This document shows positions 12,960 to 25,645 of a stretch of DNA of 64,000 nt, one piece after another. Origin of the DNA: Pratylenchus scribneri (taxonomy: Eukaryota; Nematoda; Chromadorea; Rhabditida; Pratylenchidae); the NCBI GenBank assembly GCA_030063045.1, contig JAQSEB010000042.1, forward strand, positions 558,001 through 622,000. The letters are read 5' to 3'. Within the stretch, counting starts at the first letter, position 1, and each line of letters begins with the position of its first letter. The notes beneath the pieces are model-generated. The model searched no databases. It saw only the letters and a program-made list of their open reading frames with translations, and was not told the DNA's origin. A program made the position numbers and the translations under genes.

Positions 12960-13425
12960 TTTGACAAATTAAAGACATTAAATGTAAAAAATTGAATTAA
13001 AATTGATTTTTACTTTTATATAAAATTTTCATTTCTAACCCAATAATTGCTTGGCTATTTTGATTACACAATTATTCCAAATATGTAAATAACATTCGTT
13101 TTTTTTTATTTTCAAATAAAATTAATTTAGCCCCTGTTGTTGTGTCCAAGACCAATCGAATATTGGAATTTACATTACTTATGGATGGGATTAGTTTGTT
13201 CATGCAATTTTATTTATTTTCATTTTAATTTTGCATTTTTATTAATTTATCAAAAATATTATAACCAAAAATATTGTAGAGTAAATATAAACAAAAAATA
13301 ATAAAAAAAATTACGAATTTAATCGTTTTTGGAACAAATTCAGATTTTCAGAAAGATGAATTTTTAAGATGGGTCATGGCTGATGGTGAACATAGATAGG
13401 CTTTAATTAATAATGTGAAATCATT
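12960..13425. other. Spacer without recognised features
   Basis: This is AT-rich sequence between copy B and the 3' end of the opposite-strand Fic gene. It should hold both 3' UTRs. Nothing else is recognisable. Confidence 0.4.
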
Positions 13426-13833
13426 TTATGGCACATCTGTATCCAACACAGGGAAAGGCATTTGTTGTTGAACAGCAGTCTGTTCAAAATGTAAAAAAGA
13501 CAAAATAAATTCATATAATTAAATTTTTATTTTTAATTATTTATTTTAGATTAATGATTCATTATAGTTTATTGAATTGAAGGCAATAATATATAATTTG
13601 CAAATAAAAATTAATAATAAAAAAACTACCAGCAAAGTTTTGCGCACATAATGTGAAATTAGTCGAATTAAGATGCGCAAATCGCCCATATGTGCCCAGT
13701 TTAATGCAGACATATATGTTCTTCGTTCCATGAATGGCACAGTGATTGGTGGGATACCAAATGCCTCCAGCAAAATGTTCAAAATAAGACGACTCATTCG
13801 GCCGTTCCCATCGCGATATGGATGAATGTGTAA
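13426..13833 (-). CDS. Fic-domain AMPylase (FICD/FIC-1-like), two 3' exons only
   Basis: On the minus strand, exon 13833-13630 (68 codons) and exon 13479-13426 (18 codons, stop 13428-13426) join in phase 0. The first encodes IHPYRDGNGR, the Fic catalytic motif (HPF-x-[D/E]GN-x-R) with Phe replaced by Tyr. It continues MSRLILNILLEAFGIPPI and a helix with HMGDLRILIRLI, matching the C-terminal Fic core of FICD. Fic enzymes transfer AMP from ATP to hydroxyl side chains; metazoan FICD modifies the ER chaperone BiP. Vertebrate FICD has HPFVDGNGR, so Arg after the aromatic residue is closer to many bacterial Fic motifs; whether that means anything is open. No upstream exon (TM, TPR or inhibitory helix) was found in the 630 bp before the next gene, so this may be a gene fragment or have a very long intron. 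Confidence 0.75.
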
Positions 13834-14440
13834 CTATTATTTTTAAATAAATATGAAAATTTATAAGAAAAATTATTTAAGAAATTGAAATTTATTAAAA
13901 ATTAAAAATTATTAAAATTTATTAAAAAAATTGTTTAGGTATTTCTAAAATGGTCAAATTTATAATATATATTTTTCGGTATGATTGAAAATTTAAAAAA
14001 TGTGATTTTTACACATATTTTGGTACTAAAAACTTTTAGGATTTTTCCAAATTTTTGTATACTAAAATTTTATTTGTTTTCTATCATTTTATTTCACTGT
14101 CTCTCTTAATCCATCCTCCTCTAAATTTGGCCCATTTTCCAAGCAAATAGAAAAATATTTACCAATGCGCTTTTAAAAATGGACTATTTGTTTTTGATTG
14201 CATAAAAATCAATGGAATTCATTTTACTGGCTTTTAGGCCCATTTTTCTTATCTACCCTCTAAAAATTTAATATAAATATAATTAATTTCCTTCCTTATA
14301 TTACTAATTTTTCTCAATAAAAATTTTCGTAAATTATTGATCCCTAGGTACCTGAACGCAAATTTAACCTAAAATTCCGCATTTTTATCGGTATTTTAAT
14401 ATCATAGCTTAAATTTTTATCAAAATTTAGACTTTTTTCC
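13834..14440. other. Spacer between the Fic fragment and the EEP gene
   Basis: AT-rich sequence between two divergently oriented loci. It was searched for upstream Fic exons on the minus strand and for a first exon of the EEP gene on the plus strand. None could be supported. Confidence 0.4.
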
Positions 14441-14497
14441 TAAATTTTTTCCTCCAATTTAAACACGAGCGCGCCCAAATATCAACGTCTTGCCACG

Positions 14498-17400
14498 GTG
14501 GTGGGGGAGGATGCCGAACTATTAGAGGATGAGGAAGAGAATGAGGAAGAGGATGATGTAGAAAAAGGAGGGCATGGTCATCGAAGAGGTGGCGAAAGAG
14601 GAATTGGCCAAAATGGCAACATCAACAATTTTTGCAATTTCTTCTCATTTGGCCATTTTCGACATTTTCGGCATTCCATCAAAATTTATGCCAGTCTTCT
14701 TTTGTTCCTCCTTTTGGTCTTATTCTTTGTTTTTCTTCCAAATTCACCGGCAAATAATGATGAAAACGCATTGGCCAAAACATTGAAAACTGCGGACCAA
14801 ATTTTGCCGAATCAAAAATGGACAAATTTGAGGGTTATGAGCTTCAATATTTGGGTTGAATTGCATTGAAATTGTAAAATATTTATTGAATATTTAAAGA
14901 TGTCTGGTGCATTTATTGAGAATGGTTTGGAGAAAATTGCCAAACAAATTCTGGCAGCCGATCCGGACATTGTGGCTTTACAGGTTTTCTAGAGAATTAA
15001 TTTACGGGCGAAGTTTTTTTTGGCACTTGTATGATTTGTATCCCCCTTTTTGCTGTAAAGGCAAAAAGTGAAAGGTTCTCCCTTTAGGTCATCAGAACTA
15101 GAATTATAGGGTTATTCGGGGTTTCGTGAGATCGTGAGATGATATCCTCTCCCTGAATGAGCTCTAATAATCCTATCCTAGCCTAATCCTGATGACCCAA
15201 AAGGGGGACACATCACTTTTCCTCAATTAACACAAAAAGGGGATACAAACCATACTTTCTCTTGTTGGAAAATAAACAGCTTTTTAATTCTTGATCATGA
15301 ACCCTATAAAATTTATATCATTCAAAAGAGCTCATCGAGACACCGCATCGATTGACCTATACTTATATGATTATGGTTTATTAGATAAAAATTAAAAGAG
15401 TTTTAAGCCAAAAGCCAAATTGATAACATGGCAATAGGTCAATCGATGAGTCTCAGTGATCTTTATTAAATGGTATAAGATTTATTGGGCTTATGATTAA
15501 TATTAAAAAGTTATTTTGTTTTCGACAAATGAAGCCGACTTTGTTGACGAAAAAACCTATTCATCAACAATAAATCTTTCCTCATAATTTAATCTATCTT
15601 GAGTTTAAAAAACTTTCATTGAATGAATCTTAAAAATTAAATAATTTAAAAAATTTGAAAACCTTAAAAAATTAAAGGAAGTGCAAAGCGCGGATGTGGC
15701 CAAAACAATAACAAATTTATTGGGCCCAAAAGTGTGGAAATGCGCTTATGATCCAAAGGCAAAAAGACCGGATAGTGTCATTATTACAAAGCATAAATTC
15801 GTTTCGGACAAAGGGTTAGCCATGTGAAATTAGTTGGGCACGAAAATCTTTATAATTTCGTATACCATTTCTACTTTCCATTCTATACACTTGCAATTAG
15901 CCAAATTATTTGACGATAATCCTAACCATAAAAGTATTTTGAATATTTTAAATGCCAAAAATGATTGATCAATATGGCCTGACATTTATAGCCAGCAAAA
16001 ATATGGCCTGACATTTATATCCAAAAATATTCCAGATGGTATTTTTGTCGGTTGTTGTTAATTATCTACCACCACTACCAGTACCAGATTGTTTCTGAAT
16101 AAAGTATCCCCCTCATAGGTGATTAGGATTTGGATTATACCATTATATGGATATTGAGATATTATTACTTTATCCCGGATTGACCCTAACCCAATACCGG
16201 ACTACCCATGGGGTTTACAGTTATCTTTCCTCTGTCGAGACCCACAAATCTGATTGTAGTTAATTGGCATCTTCCTACATTCATTTTGGCCTTCAAGTGA
16301 ATATTCTTTAATTATTGAGCAAATTTCATTCCACACTATATTCATGTAAATATAATATATTATATCAAAAATTCTCCTTTTTAAGTTTTGTGCATCTTCA
16401 ATTTAAACGAAATTTTTCGGATTTTCTCTTCCATGAAGATCAATTTGCGAATAAATCTTCCGTAAATTCTGGGATGGGCGCAACCATCCAATTGAATCCA
16501 AATGGCCAATTGGTCTCATTTTATTCCCTCCATTTGGAATATCGCTCCTTTGGGCCATATGCAGCCTACAATAAATTGATTACAAACATTGAACAAATAA
16601 CGGCCAGTGAATGGAACAAATGGGGATATGGTTTGTTTTAATAGATGGAGTTTAAACTTTAAACGATTTCGTGGATTGTTTTCTAGCAATCTTCAAAATT
16701 ACCATTAGATTAATAGTTTTTTGATATCAAAAAGAATGATTAAAAAACATAAATGAACATAACGTTATCGTCAAAAAAACGAAAACTATCCGTGGCATAT
16801 TGTGCTGCTTCAATGTTCAAAATTTTTGTCAATTTCTAACCAAATCCGTTAATTATTTCCTCTATTAAAATTCATTCAAATTTGGGCTATAGTATAATTA
16901 TAGTTAGACATAGTCGGTTTCGGTTTGAGAAAATGCTCATGGAAATAGGCGAAACCGAAAAGAGATATTTTTCAAAAACCGAAACCGGATTTTCAAACTG
17001 ACATGTTTGAAAAACCGACTCTGTCCAACCTCCAACCCTATATATATAAAATGGTAGAAAATTTGATAACTTTAAAGATATATTCATTTGAAAATTTGCG
17101 GAAATTTCAATCTATTAATTTTATGCCGGCTAACTTCGAAAAAAAATCGTTCAATTTTTCTCATCAGGACGTGTACAAAACATTGAGCAATTGTTGGCAA
17201 ATGAGGCATTCAAAAAGCAAATGAAATTGGCCAATAAACAGCCATTGATTGTGGCTGGCGATTTCAATGCCCCGTCACATTTGGATTGGATTGAGGCAAA
17301 CAAGTATTTTGGGTTTTCCAATGAATTTTTTACCAAAAATAATATTTAAAGAAATTTGCATGGAGGATGGGCGGTGGAATGGCCAGCCGCCAAATTATTT

Positions 17401-18434
17401 ATGGATGCCGGCTTTGAAGATTCATTTCGTAAAATTCATCCGGATCCGATCAGTGAACCAGGTTTTGTCATTTTTGCATTTTTGCATTTTTTTTACTTTT
17501 TTTAATTGTAAAAAAACCGATATCTTAATAATAGGAAAATTAAAGGATTGAAAAAATTATTTAATAAAATAATTTAATTTGTGCCAGTTCGGGAATCCGA
17601 TAAATAAGGATGGAACGGTTTATGTCGGTGGTATTAAAGATGCTGGGTTAATTTATATAGTATTTTGGTTTGCAAAAATTAAATACAAAATGATATCCAA
17701 AACGTTTGTTATTATTATTATTGGATATTATTTAACGATCTATAGCCGAAAAACAGCCAGAAACATAATTTTAATAAAAGTTAAAAGGTTTTTTGGAAAT
17801 AAACTTGCATAATATTAACATCCAACATAGACAAATGCATTTGATAGCGTTTAGTATTGCTAAATTTATCAAAAATAAAATCTTATATAAATTTAACCAG
17901 CCTACCATCATCGACATTAAACCATTCTGTTCTTAATTAATGTTAAGCATAATGACGTAACGTAAATAGGAAAGAATAACTGATTAAAAATGCAATTGTC
18001 TTCTAATACTGAAAAAAATTGGCTTTTTTAATACTTTTTTTAAAGTACATAATTCTTCCTATTTTTTATCCATTAATTTATTATATTAAGCCTGTCTAAG
18101 GAGTTTATTTTTTTGATATTATTTCATAAAATAAATATTAAATTATAAAAACATTTAAGGTTACACTTGGTCTACCATCAGAAAGAAGGTTGGACCCGAA
18201 TGGAATGAGCAAATTCCGGAGCCACAAGATCGAATTGACTTCATTTTCTATATGCCCAGTGCCACAATCGTTCCCGTCGATTCCTTTACATTTGCCGGCA
18301 ATTCCTCTGATCAAATTCAATTGGTTCCAAATCATTACAAAAATGAATGGCCATCCGACCATTTTGCTGTCATTACTGAATTCAAAATTGCCGATGATTT
18401 GGCCAAAGCTCAAAATAAAGACGAAAAGCATTAA
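14498..18434 (+). CDS. Membrane-anchored endonuclease/exonuclease/phosphatase (EEP) superfamily hydrolase
   Basis: Seven exons join in phase: (14498)-14854, 14900-14983, 15678-15814, 16386-16630, 17168-17303, 17352-17461 and 18160-18434 (TAA), 447 residues from 14498. The frame is open upstream to 14444 without an ATG, so the true start lies in an unseen 5' exon. The order is: an acidic stretch, a His/Arg-rich stretch, one TM segment (ASLLLFLLLVLFFVFL), then the EEP fold. Fold motifs are VMSFNIWMSG, DIVALQ-EVQ (catalytic Glu across an exon junction), SFYSLHLEY, VAGDFNAPSHLDW, DRIDFIFY and WPSDHFAVI (catalytic His). This Mg2+-dependent fold serves DNase I, neutral sphingomyelinases and inositol phosphatases; the substrate is not decidable here. 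Topology should be type II, with the catalytic domain outside or lumenal. Introns 2 and 3 hold small repeats. Confidence 0.85.
15037..15250. mobile_element. Small inverted-repeat element (MITE-like) in intron 2 of the EEP gene
   Basis: The left end tgtatccccctttttg, with ccctttaggtcatcag further in, is the reverse complement (imperfect) of the right end ctgatgacccaaaagggg ... aaaaaggggatac. The arms are about 58 bp. It has no coding capacity. One arm is repeated at the start of the window, and a looser relative (gtatccccctcatagg) lies near 16105. Confidence 0.6.
15290..15490. repeat. Diverged palindromic-family copy in intron 2 of the EEP gene
   Basis: The segment agctcatcgagacaccgcat and a near-inverse caatcgatgagtctcagtg further on, ending in taaatggtataagattta, match the layout of the palindromic elements seen at 35, 42, 46, 49, 52 and 54 kb, but at lower identity. 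Confidence 0.5.
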
Positions 18435-19001
18435 ATTGAACGGATGAGGAGGAAAAATTTGATCCGCATGAAAATGAATGTTATTTATTTTTATTTATTT
18501 TTCGGGTATTCATGAATAATAGTACATATCTTTAATTTTTAATCTAAAAAGATTTTTATTAATTGTCCTGGTGAAAATATGCAATATGATAAATTTATAT
18601 AATGGCGAATGTTTTATCAAATTTTAATAGTGATTTAAGTTTTCGGTCTATTTATGAAAAGAAAAGAATTGTTTTTTGCACCTGTGCAAAATTTTTTCCA
18701 TTTCACAAAATTTACTTCTTTTTTTTAAAATTTCATTTCTATTTATTCCTTTCCCATTTCTCAATACTTAAAATTATCCTTGCTAGCCTAATGCTAATCT
18801 CTATAAAATGCTTAAGTTCCAACTATTTAAATGGCCAAGAGGCGAGGCATAAAAATATCATTGGGCAAAAATAACTTTTCTGTGGAAAATTTTTCCAAAA
18901 AATCAAAAACAGCCTTTTATACAGTATCTATCAAGTTTAATCGACCATCATTAAAAAATTGATATAAAAATGAAAAAATAAATTCATGGAATTTACAATT
19001 T
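18435..19001. other. 3' flanks of two convergent genes
   Basis: AT-rich sequence between the plus-strand EEP gene and the minus-strand membrane-protein gene. A 90-codon open frame at 18602-18874 is Phe/Leu/Lys-rich and low-complexity, without splice or start support, and is treated as chance. Confidence 0.4.
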
Positions 19002-22000
19002 TCAAATATTTTTCATCATCGAAAGTAGGCGATTTTTATAATTCCTTGATTTCATCCATTTTGCCACTTTGAATGCGATTGTAACCAAAAAGATAACAAT
19101 GGAAATAAAAGAAATGAATATGATGATTTGAATTATATTCTGATTGAATATTCCAATGATGGCAAAAATTATTGGGAATTGGCCGGTGAAAATCTGAAAT
19201 TTTTAGAATGGCATTTTTACATTTTATTTTAATAATTTGAAATTTAAATTTGAATAAATTTTAAAATTTATTAATTTTAAAAATTTTGTAAAATTTTTGG
19301 AGACCGAATGAAAATTTCAATTTTTGGAACACGAAAATCCTTATAAGAATTTAATTAATTTTATGAAAGATGAAAATATAAATAAAAATTTGCCAAAATT
19401 CTAATGATATTTTCGGATAATTTTAAAAATTTAAATATGACCAATTGAAGTCGATGCAATCCAATTTGAGAGGAATTTGCCAATTCCAGCCTTTCCAACA
19501 ATGCTTGGGCCAATCGTTGTGTGTTCGGATCAATTGGATTTGGGAAGGAATTCTCCAATGAAAGTAAACGGCGCAATTCATCAAACTGAAATATTTTTAA
19601 TTTATTTTTAAATTTTTGGACAAAATTCACCCGAAAATCCATAATCAGAGAATTGAAAAAAATGCCCAAAAAAGCAGCAGTGACAAAAATGAGAAAAGTG
19701 GTGAGCAAATTATTCACCGGGGCATTCGCAAAAATCTGGAAAAAATATTATTAATTGTCAATTTTAATTAAATAAATTCATCATACCAAAAAATTCTTCA
19801 ATTTGTTTATGTCAAATTGGAAAAAGATCAAAATGGCAGACAAATTTATGGTGGCAGTGACTGCAAAAGCCAACCATCCCAACTTAAAATAAAAGTAAAT
19901 TAATATTTTATTTATAGTATATGCAATTAAATTAAATTAAATTCGAATTTGTGTTTAATATAAAATTTTTTTCACCAAAAAATTTCATTCCCATTTCAAA
20001 TTAACTTTTTACTTCTATTAGAATTAGAAGCTTCAAGAGTTAGAAATTTCAGAGACCCCCAGAGAGGCTTCAAATAGGCCGGGGGTTTCTAATAGAAGAA
20101 ATATGGTATAAGAAATAAAAAAAATGTTCAGATTGGCCTGAATTTTTAATTTCCATCAAATTTTAACGTCCGAAGCCGACCAATTTTTTCGCTGGTTTCC
20201 TTATTAGGTGAATACTAAAATTCAATATTATTTTGTTCACTCCATTTAAAAAAAAAGAAGCAAAATTTTTCCGATTGCATCCAAATTTCCATTTTATTTA
20301 CTTGTTCATTTCTCGCTTTCCTTAAAAATTTTTGACCGTTTTTATAATATTTTTACTTCCCACTATAAAATAATCATCATCCCATTGATCCACGTATCTA
20401 TCAACTCTTCTCTTATATTAATCAACTTTATCCCTTTTTAATTTGATTATCATACTTTTAACAGAAACACCTCATCTTTCACAACATAAAAATGGCTTTT
20501 TGGCAAAAATTTTGCATCATTGTGGTAGAATTTATGGTAATTTTAATTACCATATCAACCATTATTATCATGGCGGACAAATGCACAGGGGAGAGGATTG
20601 GAAAGGTAGAGAATTTCCTTTTTTTTTTATTTGAGCAAATCAGAAATCACCAAATACGTAAAAGATAATTAATTAAAAAATATTAATTTACTGTTAAAAT
20701 TATTGAATTTACCCAAATACATGACAATCTTTAGACAAAATAAATTATTAGCCATAAATGAAATTTTAGAGCTACTCTTAACGCAATATTTTACTTGATT
20801 TCAAAAAATAATAAATAAATATTCAATCAAATAAAAGACGCCATTTTCATTTCAGAACTTTCCAAACTACGAACCGAATAAGGCTCCTTCTTGCGACGAT
20901 TTGATCAACGCTACTAAGTCGATTGTTATGTTAGTTGGTGCAATCACTATTCCAGCTGTATTCGTTTATTTGTTTCTGGATTTTGGCAGTCGAATTATTG
21001 AGATGTCAGTGTGGATGTACAAATTGTGCGAATGGAAATTGGAAGGAAATTTGAAATGAAGAAAAGAAAAATATCTGATGATGGATTGAGATATAAATTG
21101 AAAATTTGAAAAATTGAGGAAAATTCACAGAAGTCAATAAAATTTGTGTTTATTGCTAATTTTTTTTTTGACTAAAAACCTGTGTGAATTGCATCCGGGC
21201 AAAATAAATGAAACGCAACAAATTGTCGGATCGTCGCAATGCCTTAAAATAAAAGGAAATATTTAATAAATTCTTTAAAAATGCCAACCAAATCCAATTG
21301 TTCATTTTGTGCAATTTTTCGGGTCACAATTTTCTCATTCAATTCCCTCAAAAATTCGGAATAGGCAAGAAAAACGGCATTTGCAACGAAAAAATGTACA
21401 GAAATTGCCAGGCCACAGAGCCAGGCATTTTCAAATGAAGTCAATGTGGTCAACTTTAAATTTATATATTAAAATAAAATTTAATTAATTCAACCATATT
21501 ACCTACAAAAATTTTTATGTTGAAAATCGATATTTTTAGAAAAAAATTACATCTTTTGAGTTCATATAATTTAGGGATAAAGGAATTTTATTTTTATAAT
21601 ACGATAAGGTTGATCAGGGCGGTATACTTTCATAAGTGTATCCGATTATCAAATTTATTATTTTGTAAAAAATGCCGATTTTTCCACACAAATATTTTGG
21701 ATTGATTCAATAATTTTATGGACGAATTAATTATGCATATTTTTTTAAAAATAATAATTAAGAATTCAATTTCGAATAAATATGCAAATTTTACCAAGAA
21801 GACACCGCTGCCACCAAAGAAGTCCAAATTTATACTTGAGTCTGAATTAATTGCTTCCAATTGTGGTCTAGCTGCAGAAGTAAATGATTGAGTGTTACTT
21901 GAAATTGAATCCCTAGAAATTTTAAATGTAAATATAAGCATTTTTTAGTCAATAAAAGCCAAAATAAGTAATTGTCATTTCTTTTCGTACAAATCTCTTT

Positions 22001-23721
22001 CACTAATTAGCCTGTCTTTTAAGAATTTATATGTCTGTCCATGTCAAAGCCAACATTGACTGTTTGTGAGGGTCTTTCCTATTTTCCTACTGTACCCACA
22101 CTTTTTGCCTAATCGCACCTCGCACGTCACCTAATCTATCAAATATTGCTTCAATCAGTCTTTTTTTAACCCACCCCTTTTCCTTTTTTTCTTCTTCTCA
22201 TTATTATCATATTTTTCCCCAATATTAATAAAATATAATTAATTTCCCCTTATGGCACTGAATAAACACAAATATTCCTATCATTAGGCAAATTTTATGC
22301 TCATATTAATTAATTTTGTTTATAATTAATTAATTCAATTATTTATTTACCTATTTATGAATTCAGTGCCGTTGATTGTTAAATTTGAATAAATTGTTTC
22401 ATTTAATGGTTCCATTGTTGTTGTTGTTGTGTTCAATTCAAATTGGCTAACATCAATTTGGGACAATGTTTTGGCTCCAAATAAATTTGCCACCAAATTA
22501 TAATAGCCAGCTTGGAAGAGAAGTTCAGTGGAGCTGGAAATTGCAAACAAATAAATGCAAAATGCCATCAAAAGAGTGCATATGGCAATGTTTGGCGCAA
22601 TTGGTCCCTTATAAATAATTTAATTAAATTATTAATTAAATTTTTGGGTAGAATAAGAAATTAAATTTCTCTTTAAAGTAATATTTCAAAAGCCAACATT
22701 TTTGGGATTGGAATGGGCAGCAGCTCGTAGCCAAGCGAATCTATCCAGCGGCCGATAGTCAAGTTCATGATCAAATGTGGCAATTTGGGAAAATGCAACA
22801 ATTAGGGCAAATGAACAGCCGACGGAGGCAAGGAGCAGGGTGGATTGAAGCCATATAATTCCAAGGCTCTGGAATGTACAATTTTATGCATAAAATTTTT
22901 TTAAATTTTTAAAAATGTTTATTCAATAAATTTTTAAAATTTGGATTGACTTGGCTAATAAGAAATTACAATATTTTAGTTTAAAATTTCAATAAGATTC
23001 CGAATGCTTTAATCAGTTAATAAGAAATTGGCAATTTTTCTTTGAATTAATTTGACAATTATAAGTTAAACAAATAATTTGTTTCCAAAAATACAGAGGA
23101 ATATTTAATATTTTTGACCAAGAAATGTCCTAAATTTTTAATCGAACGAAAAATTATGATTAATTTCTCGATTAATTTTTTTTTAAATTTTTCTAATTTT
23201 TTAGACTAAAAATTTTGGTTAATATTTTTGATTAATTTTTCTGATCTTCTTAATTTAAAAAATTATATAAAATTTTTATTAATGTAATTGAAAAAGCTTT
23301 GCAATTTTTTCATTTTTTTTTTTTACTTTTTTAATTTACCGGGGCCAAAGCAATTGCAATGAGGCAATAAATTGCCCGAATTGCCAAGCAAATTGTGAAC
23401 AAATGAACAAGTATATGAGTTCGTCCAAATGGCCTTTTCATTGCCTGAAGGCATCCGTAAAATCGACGACGACGATGAAATTTGGTGCTACTGACTGAAT
23501 GCCGTTCCAAGGCAAAACATAAAATTAGTCGGACAAAGGAATGGCCTAAATTTTTAAATGCGTTTTTCTGAAGTAAAAATTACAAAACCAAATATTGATG
23601 AAGCAGAAGTTTGTTTGCCATTATTTTGTGATGGCATCAACATCAAATTAACATCCTCGGCAATTGACCCATTTAATTGAAGTAATTTTGCATTTTCTTC
23701 AGGCATATTGTGAACTTTCAT
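19002..23721 (-). CDS. Multi-pass membrane protein, 11 exons, family not recognised
   Basis: On the minus strand the exons are 23721-23589, 23545-23340, 22868-22698, 22607-22351, 21912-21795, 21453-21289, 21242-21180, 19882-19787, 19735-19631, 19585-19442 and 19193-19002. All are in phase and give 549 residues. After a short N-terminus (MKVHNMPEENAKLLQ) and a basic patch (FHRRRRF), hydrophobic segments follow: ILVHLFTICLAIRAIYCLIA, IIWLQSTLLLASVGCSFALI, IAICTLLMAFCIYLFAI, WLCGLAISVHFFVANAVF, GWLAFAVTATINLSAILIFF, NLLTTFLIFVTAAFLGIFF and one or two near the C-terminus. A loop with NET, NLT and NGT sequons should face outside. Seven or eight TMs would fit an insect-GR/GUR-like or other chemoreceptor, but the C-terminal signature of that family is not seen. 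Intron 7 (1.3 kb) contains a complete gene on the opposite strand. Confidence 0.8.
20492..21059 (+). CDS. Small two-TM protein nested in an antisense intron
   Basis: Two exons, 20492-20605 and 20856-21059, join in phase 0 and give 105 residues starting MAFWQKFC. An N-terminal hydrophobic segment (IIVVEFMVILITISTIIIM) is followed by a short loop with two Cys (DKCTGERIGK, APSCDDLIN). A second segment follows (IVMLVGAITIPAVFVYLFL), and the protein ends in a short tail with KLCEWKLEGNLK. The gene lies wholly inside an intron of the minus-strand membrane-protein gene, and its 3' end is about 120 bp from the host's neighbouring exon. Canonical gtagag donor and ttttcag acceptor support the model. 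The family is not recognised. It could be a subunit or accessory protein, but nothing in the sequence shows a partner. Confidence 0.75.
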
Positions 23722-24420
23722 ATCTTTTTTGATATTTTAAAATACTTAAAAATCAAATGTAATATTTTAATTTAAAATTATTGGGAAAAATTGGCCAAAA
23801 GAGTGATAATTTAAAAATTTTTTTGGCATTTTTTTGTCATTTTAATTTTTGGCAATTAAGTAGGATATAATTAAAATGTTTTACATTTTAATCAATTCTA
23901 TTTAAAATTGAGAACGATTTGGACAAGTTTTATGAGTTCAAAATTATTTTTCAATATAAAAAATTTTGTATCAAAAATGTTTTAGTGACAAAAAAGTAAC
24001 ACGTTAGTTTAGAATGAATAATAATGAATTAATTTTAATTCTATATACGTCATTTAATTTGATTGATAATTTGTAGGAAATCAAATTTTTGATAGAGCAA
24101 ATATTATTGCTTTTTTTCATTCACAAAATTAAAATTTTATTGAAAATAAAAAAGGATAGTTCAAGAAAGTGTCTTAATTGGTTCACTTTTTTAATCTATT
24201 CTATTCTATTCCTATTTTTGAAGAAACTAATAGAACACTAAAGTCTTTACCGGAAATTTCATAAAATCTGATTTATGATGTTACGAAAAGTTCGATTTTC
24301 GGTCTTTATTTTCAGCTAAAAGTTCCAATATTTTTTCAATTTTTATTGTTTTTTAGATTCGAAATGGACTTTTTTACTTCCTTGTCTTAAATATGAATAA
24401 TAAAATAGTAATTTTTTGCG
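23722..24420. other. Upstream region of the minus-strand membrane-protein gene
   Basis: AT-rich sequence (about 0.7 kb) that should contain the promoter of the minus-strand gene. No motif stands out and nothing coding is visible. Confidence 0.4.
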
Positions 24421-24424
24421 GGTG

Positions 24425-25645
24425 CGGTTTTTTTTGTCGACAAAATAAGATCTTTTTGTCGACAAATGGGTTTTTTTTGTCGACACTTATAAATGAGTTT
24501 TATTTGTCGACAAAATCGGTTCTTTTTGTCGACAAATCGGTTTTTTTTGTCGACAACAAAGAAAAATTAGTTATAGGGGGATTAAGCCCCGTAATGGATG
24601 GGAAATGGGCCAGAAGGCCACTAGACGGTCGGGGAGGTGTAATAGAGGCCAGTAGAGTGCGCGGGATATATCCGGATATATGGGGATTAAGGTGGATATA
24701 GGGGGATTAAGGACCAAATTGATGGGATTAAGGAGGGAAATGGGTAGGAAGTGATGGGGAAGCATGCCGAAGGCACGTGGGCTGTCCAGGGGTGCGCGAG
24801 ATATACCCGGATATAGGGGGATTAAGGTGGATATAGGGGGATTAAGCCGGATTAAGCTCCGAAATTGAATGGAAATGGGCCGGAGGGATAGTGGAAGGTT
24901 GGGAAGAGCTTGAGAGTGCGCGGGATATGGCCGGATATAGGGGGATTAAGGTGGATATAAGGAGATTAAGCAGGATTAAGCCCCGAAATAGATGAGTGCG
25001 AGTCCTGGTTGGCTGTTATGTTTCCGGCTTCGCGAGATTCCTATGCTCCGAACCCCTAACCCCAATCCCTAGCCCCTAACTAGGTTTATCCGGCTAAATC
25101 CCCCTATATCCACCTTAATCCCCCTATATCCAGATATATCCCGCGTGCTCCGAACCCCTAAACCCCTAGATCCCATGCCGCCCCTAACCATAACCCTAAT
25201 CCCTAGCCCCTAACTAGGCTTATCCGGCTTAATCCCCCTATATCCACCTTAATCCCCCCATATCCGGCTTAATCCCGTGCAGTTCTCTGGGCCTCTATTA
25301 CACTTCCCCGACGTTCCTGTGGCCTTCCGGGCCATTTCCCGTCCATTTCGGGGCTTAATCCCCCTATATCCGGCTTAATCCCCCTATATCCGGATATATC
25401 CCGCGCACCTCCTTTTTGACTCCGCGCATCCCTGAAGTGTCCCAAAACCGTTTTATATTGTTTACAACGTGAAAAACTAATTTTTGTTAGTTGTCGACAA
25501 AAAAACCGATTTGTCGACAAAAGAATCCACTTTTGTCGACAAAAAAAACTTATTTTTAAGTGTCGACAAAAAAACCATTTTGTCGACAAAAGAATCCTAT
25601 TTTGTCGACAAAAAAAACTTTTCTCATTTTTTGCGCTTATAATGA
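24425..25645. mobile_element. Fold-back element with gtcgac-rich arms
   Basis: The left arm 24427-24575 has about seven spaced ttttttgtcgacaaa units, and the right arm 25490-25640 carries the same units in inverse order. Each arm has one unit broken as gtcgacacttataaatga (left) and, inverted, aagtgtcgac (right). The interior is GC-richer and built from repeats of tatagggggattaag with ccggatata; these run forward in the left half and inverted in the right half. The open frames inside follow the repeats and are not genes. Fold-back (Foldback/Tourist-like) mobile DNA is the simplest reading. No target-site duplication could be fixed. Confidence 0.75.

Noticed and set aside
17579..17812. Open frame beginning near FGNPINKDGTVYVGGIKDAG within the last EEP intron
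   Set aside because: It has a plausible acceptor, but including it breaks the EEP frame between SEPG and YTWS, which join perfectly without it. Possibly a remnant of something else.
18602..18874. 90-codon Phe/Leu-rich open frame after the EEP gene
   Set aside because: Low complexity, no homologue, no splice context, and it lies in a likely 3' UTR.
25020..25210. ccctaaccctaa-like runs that could be telomeric or subtelomeric
   Set aside because: They are interspersed with ccctatatccacc units of the fold-back element and are not a regular telomere array.
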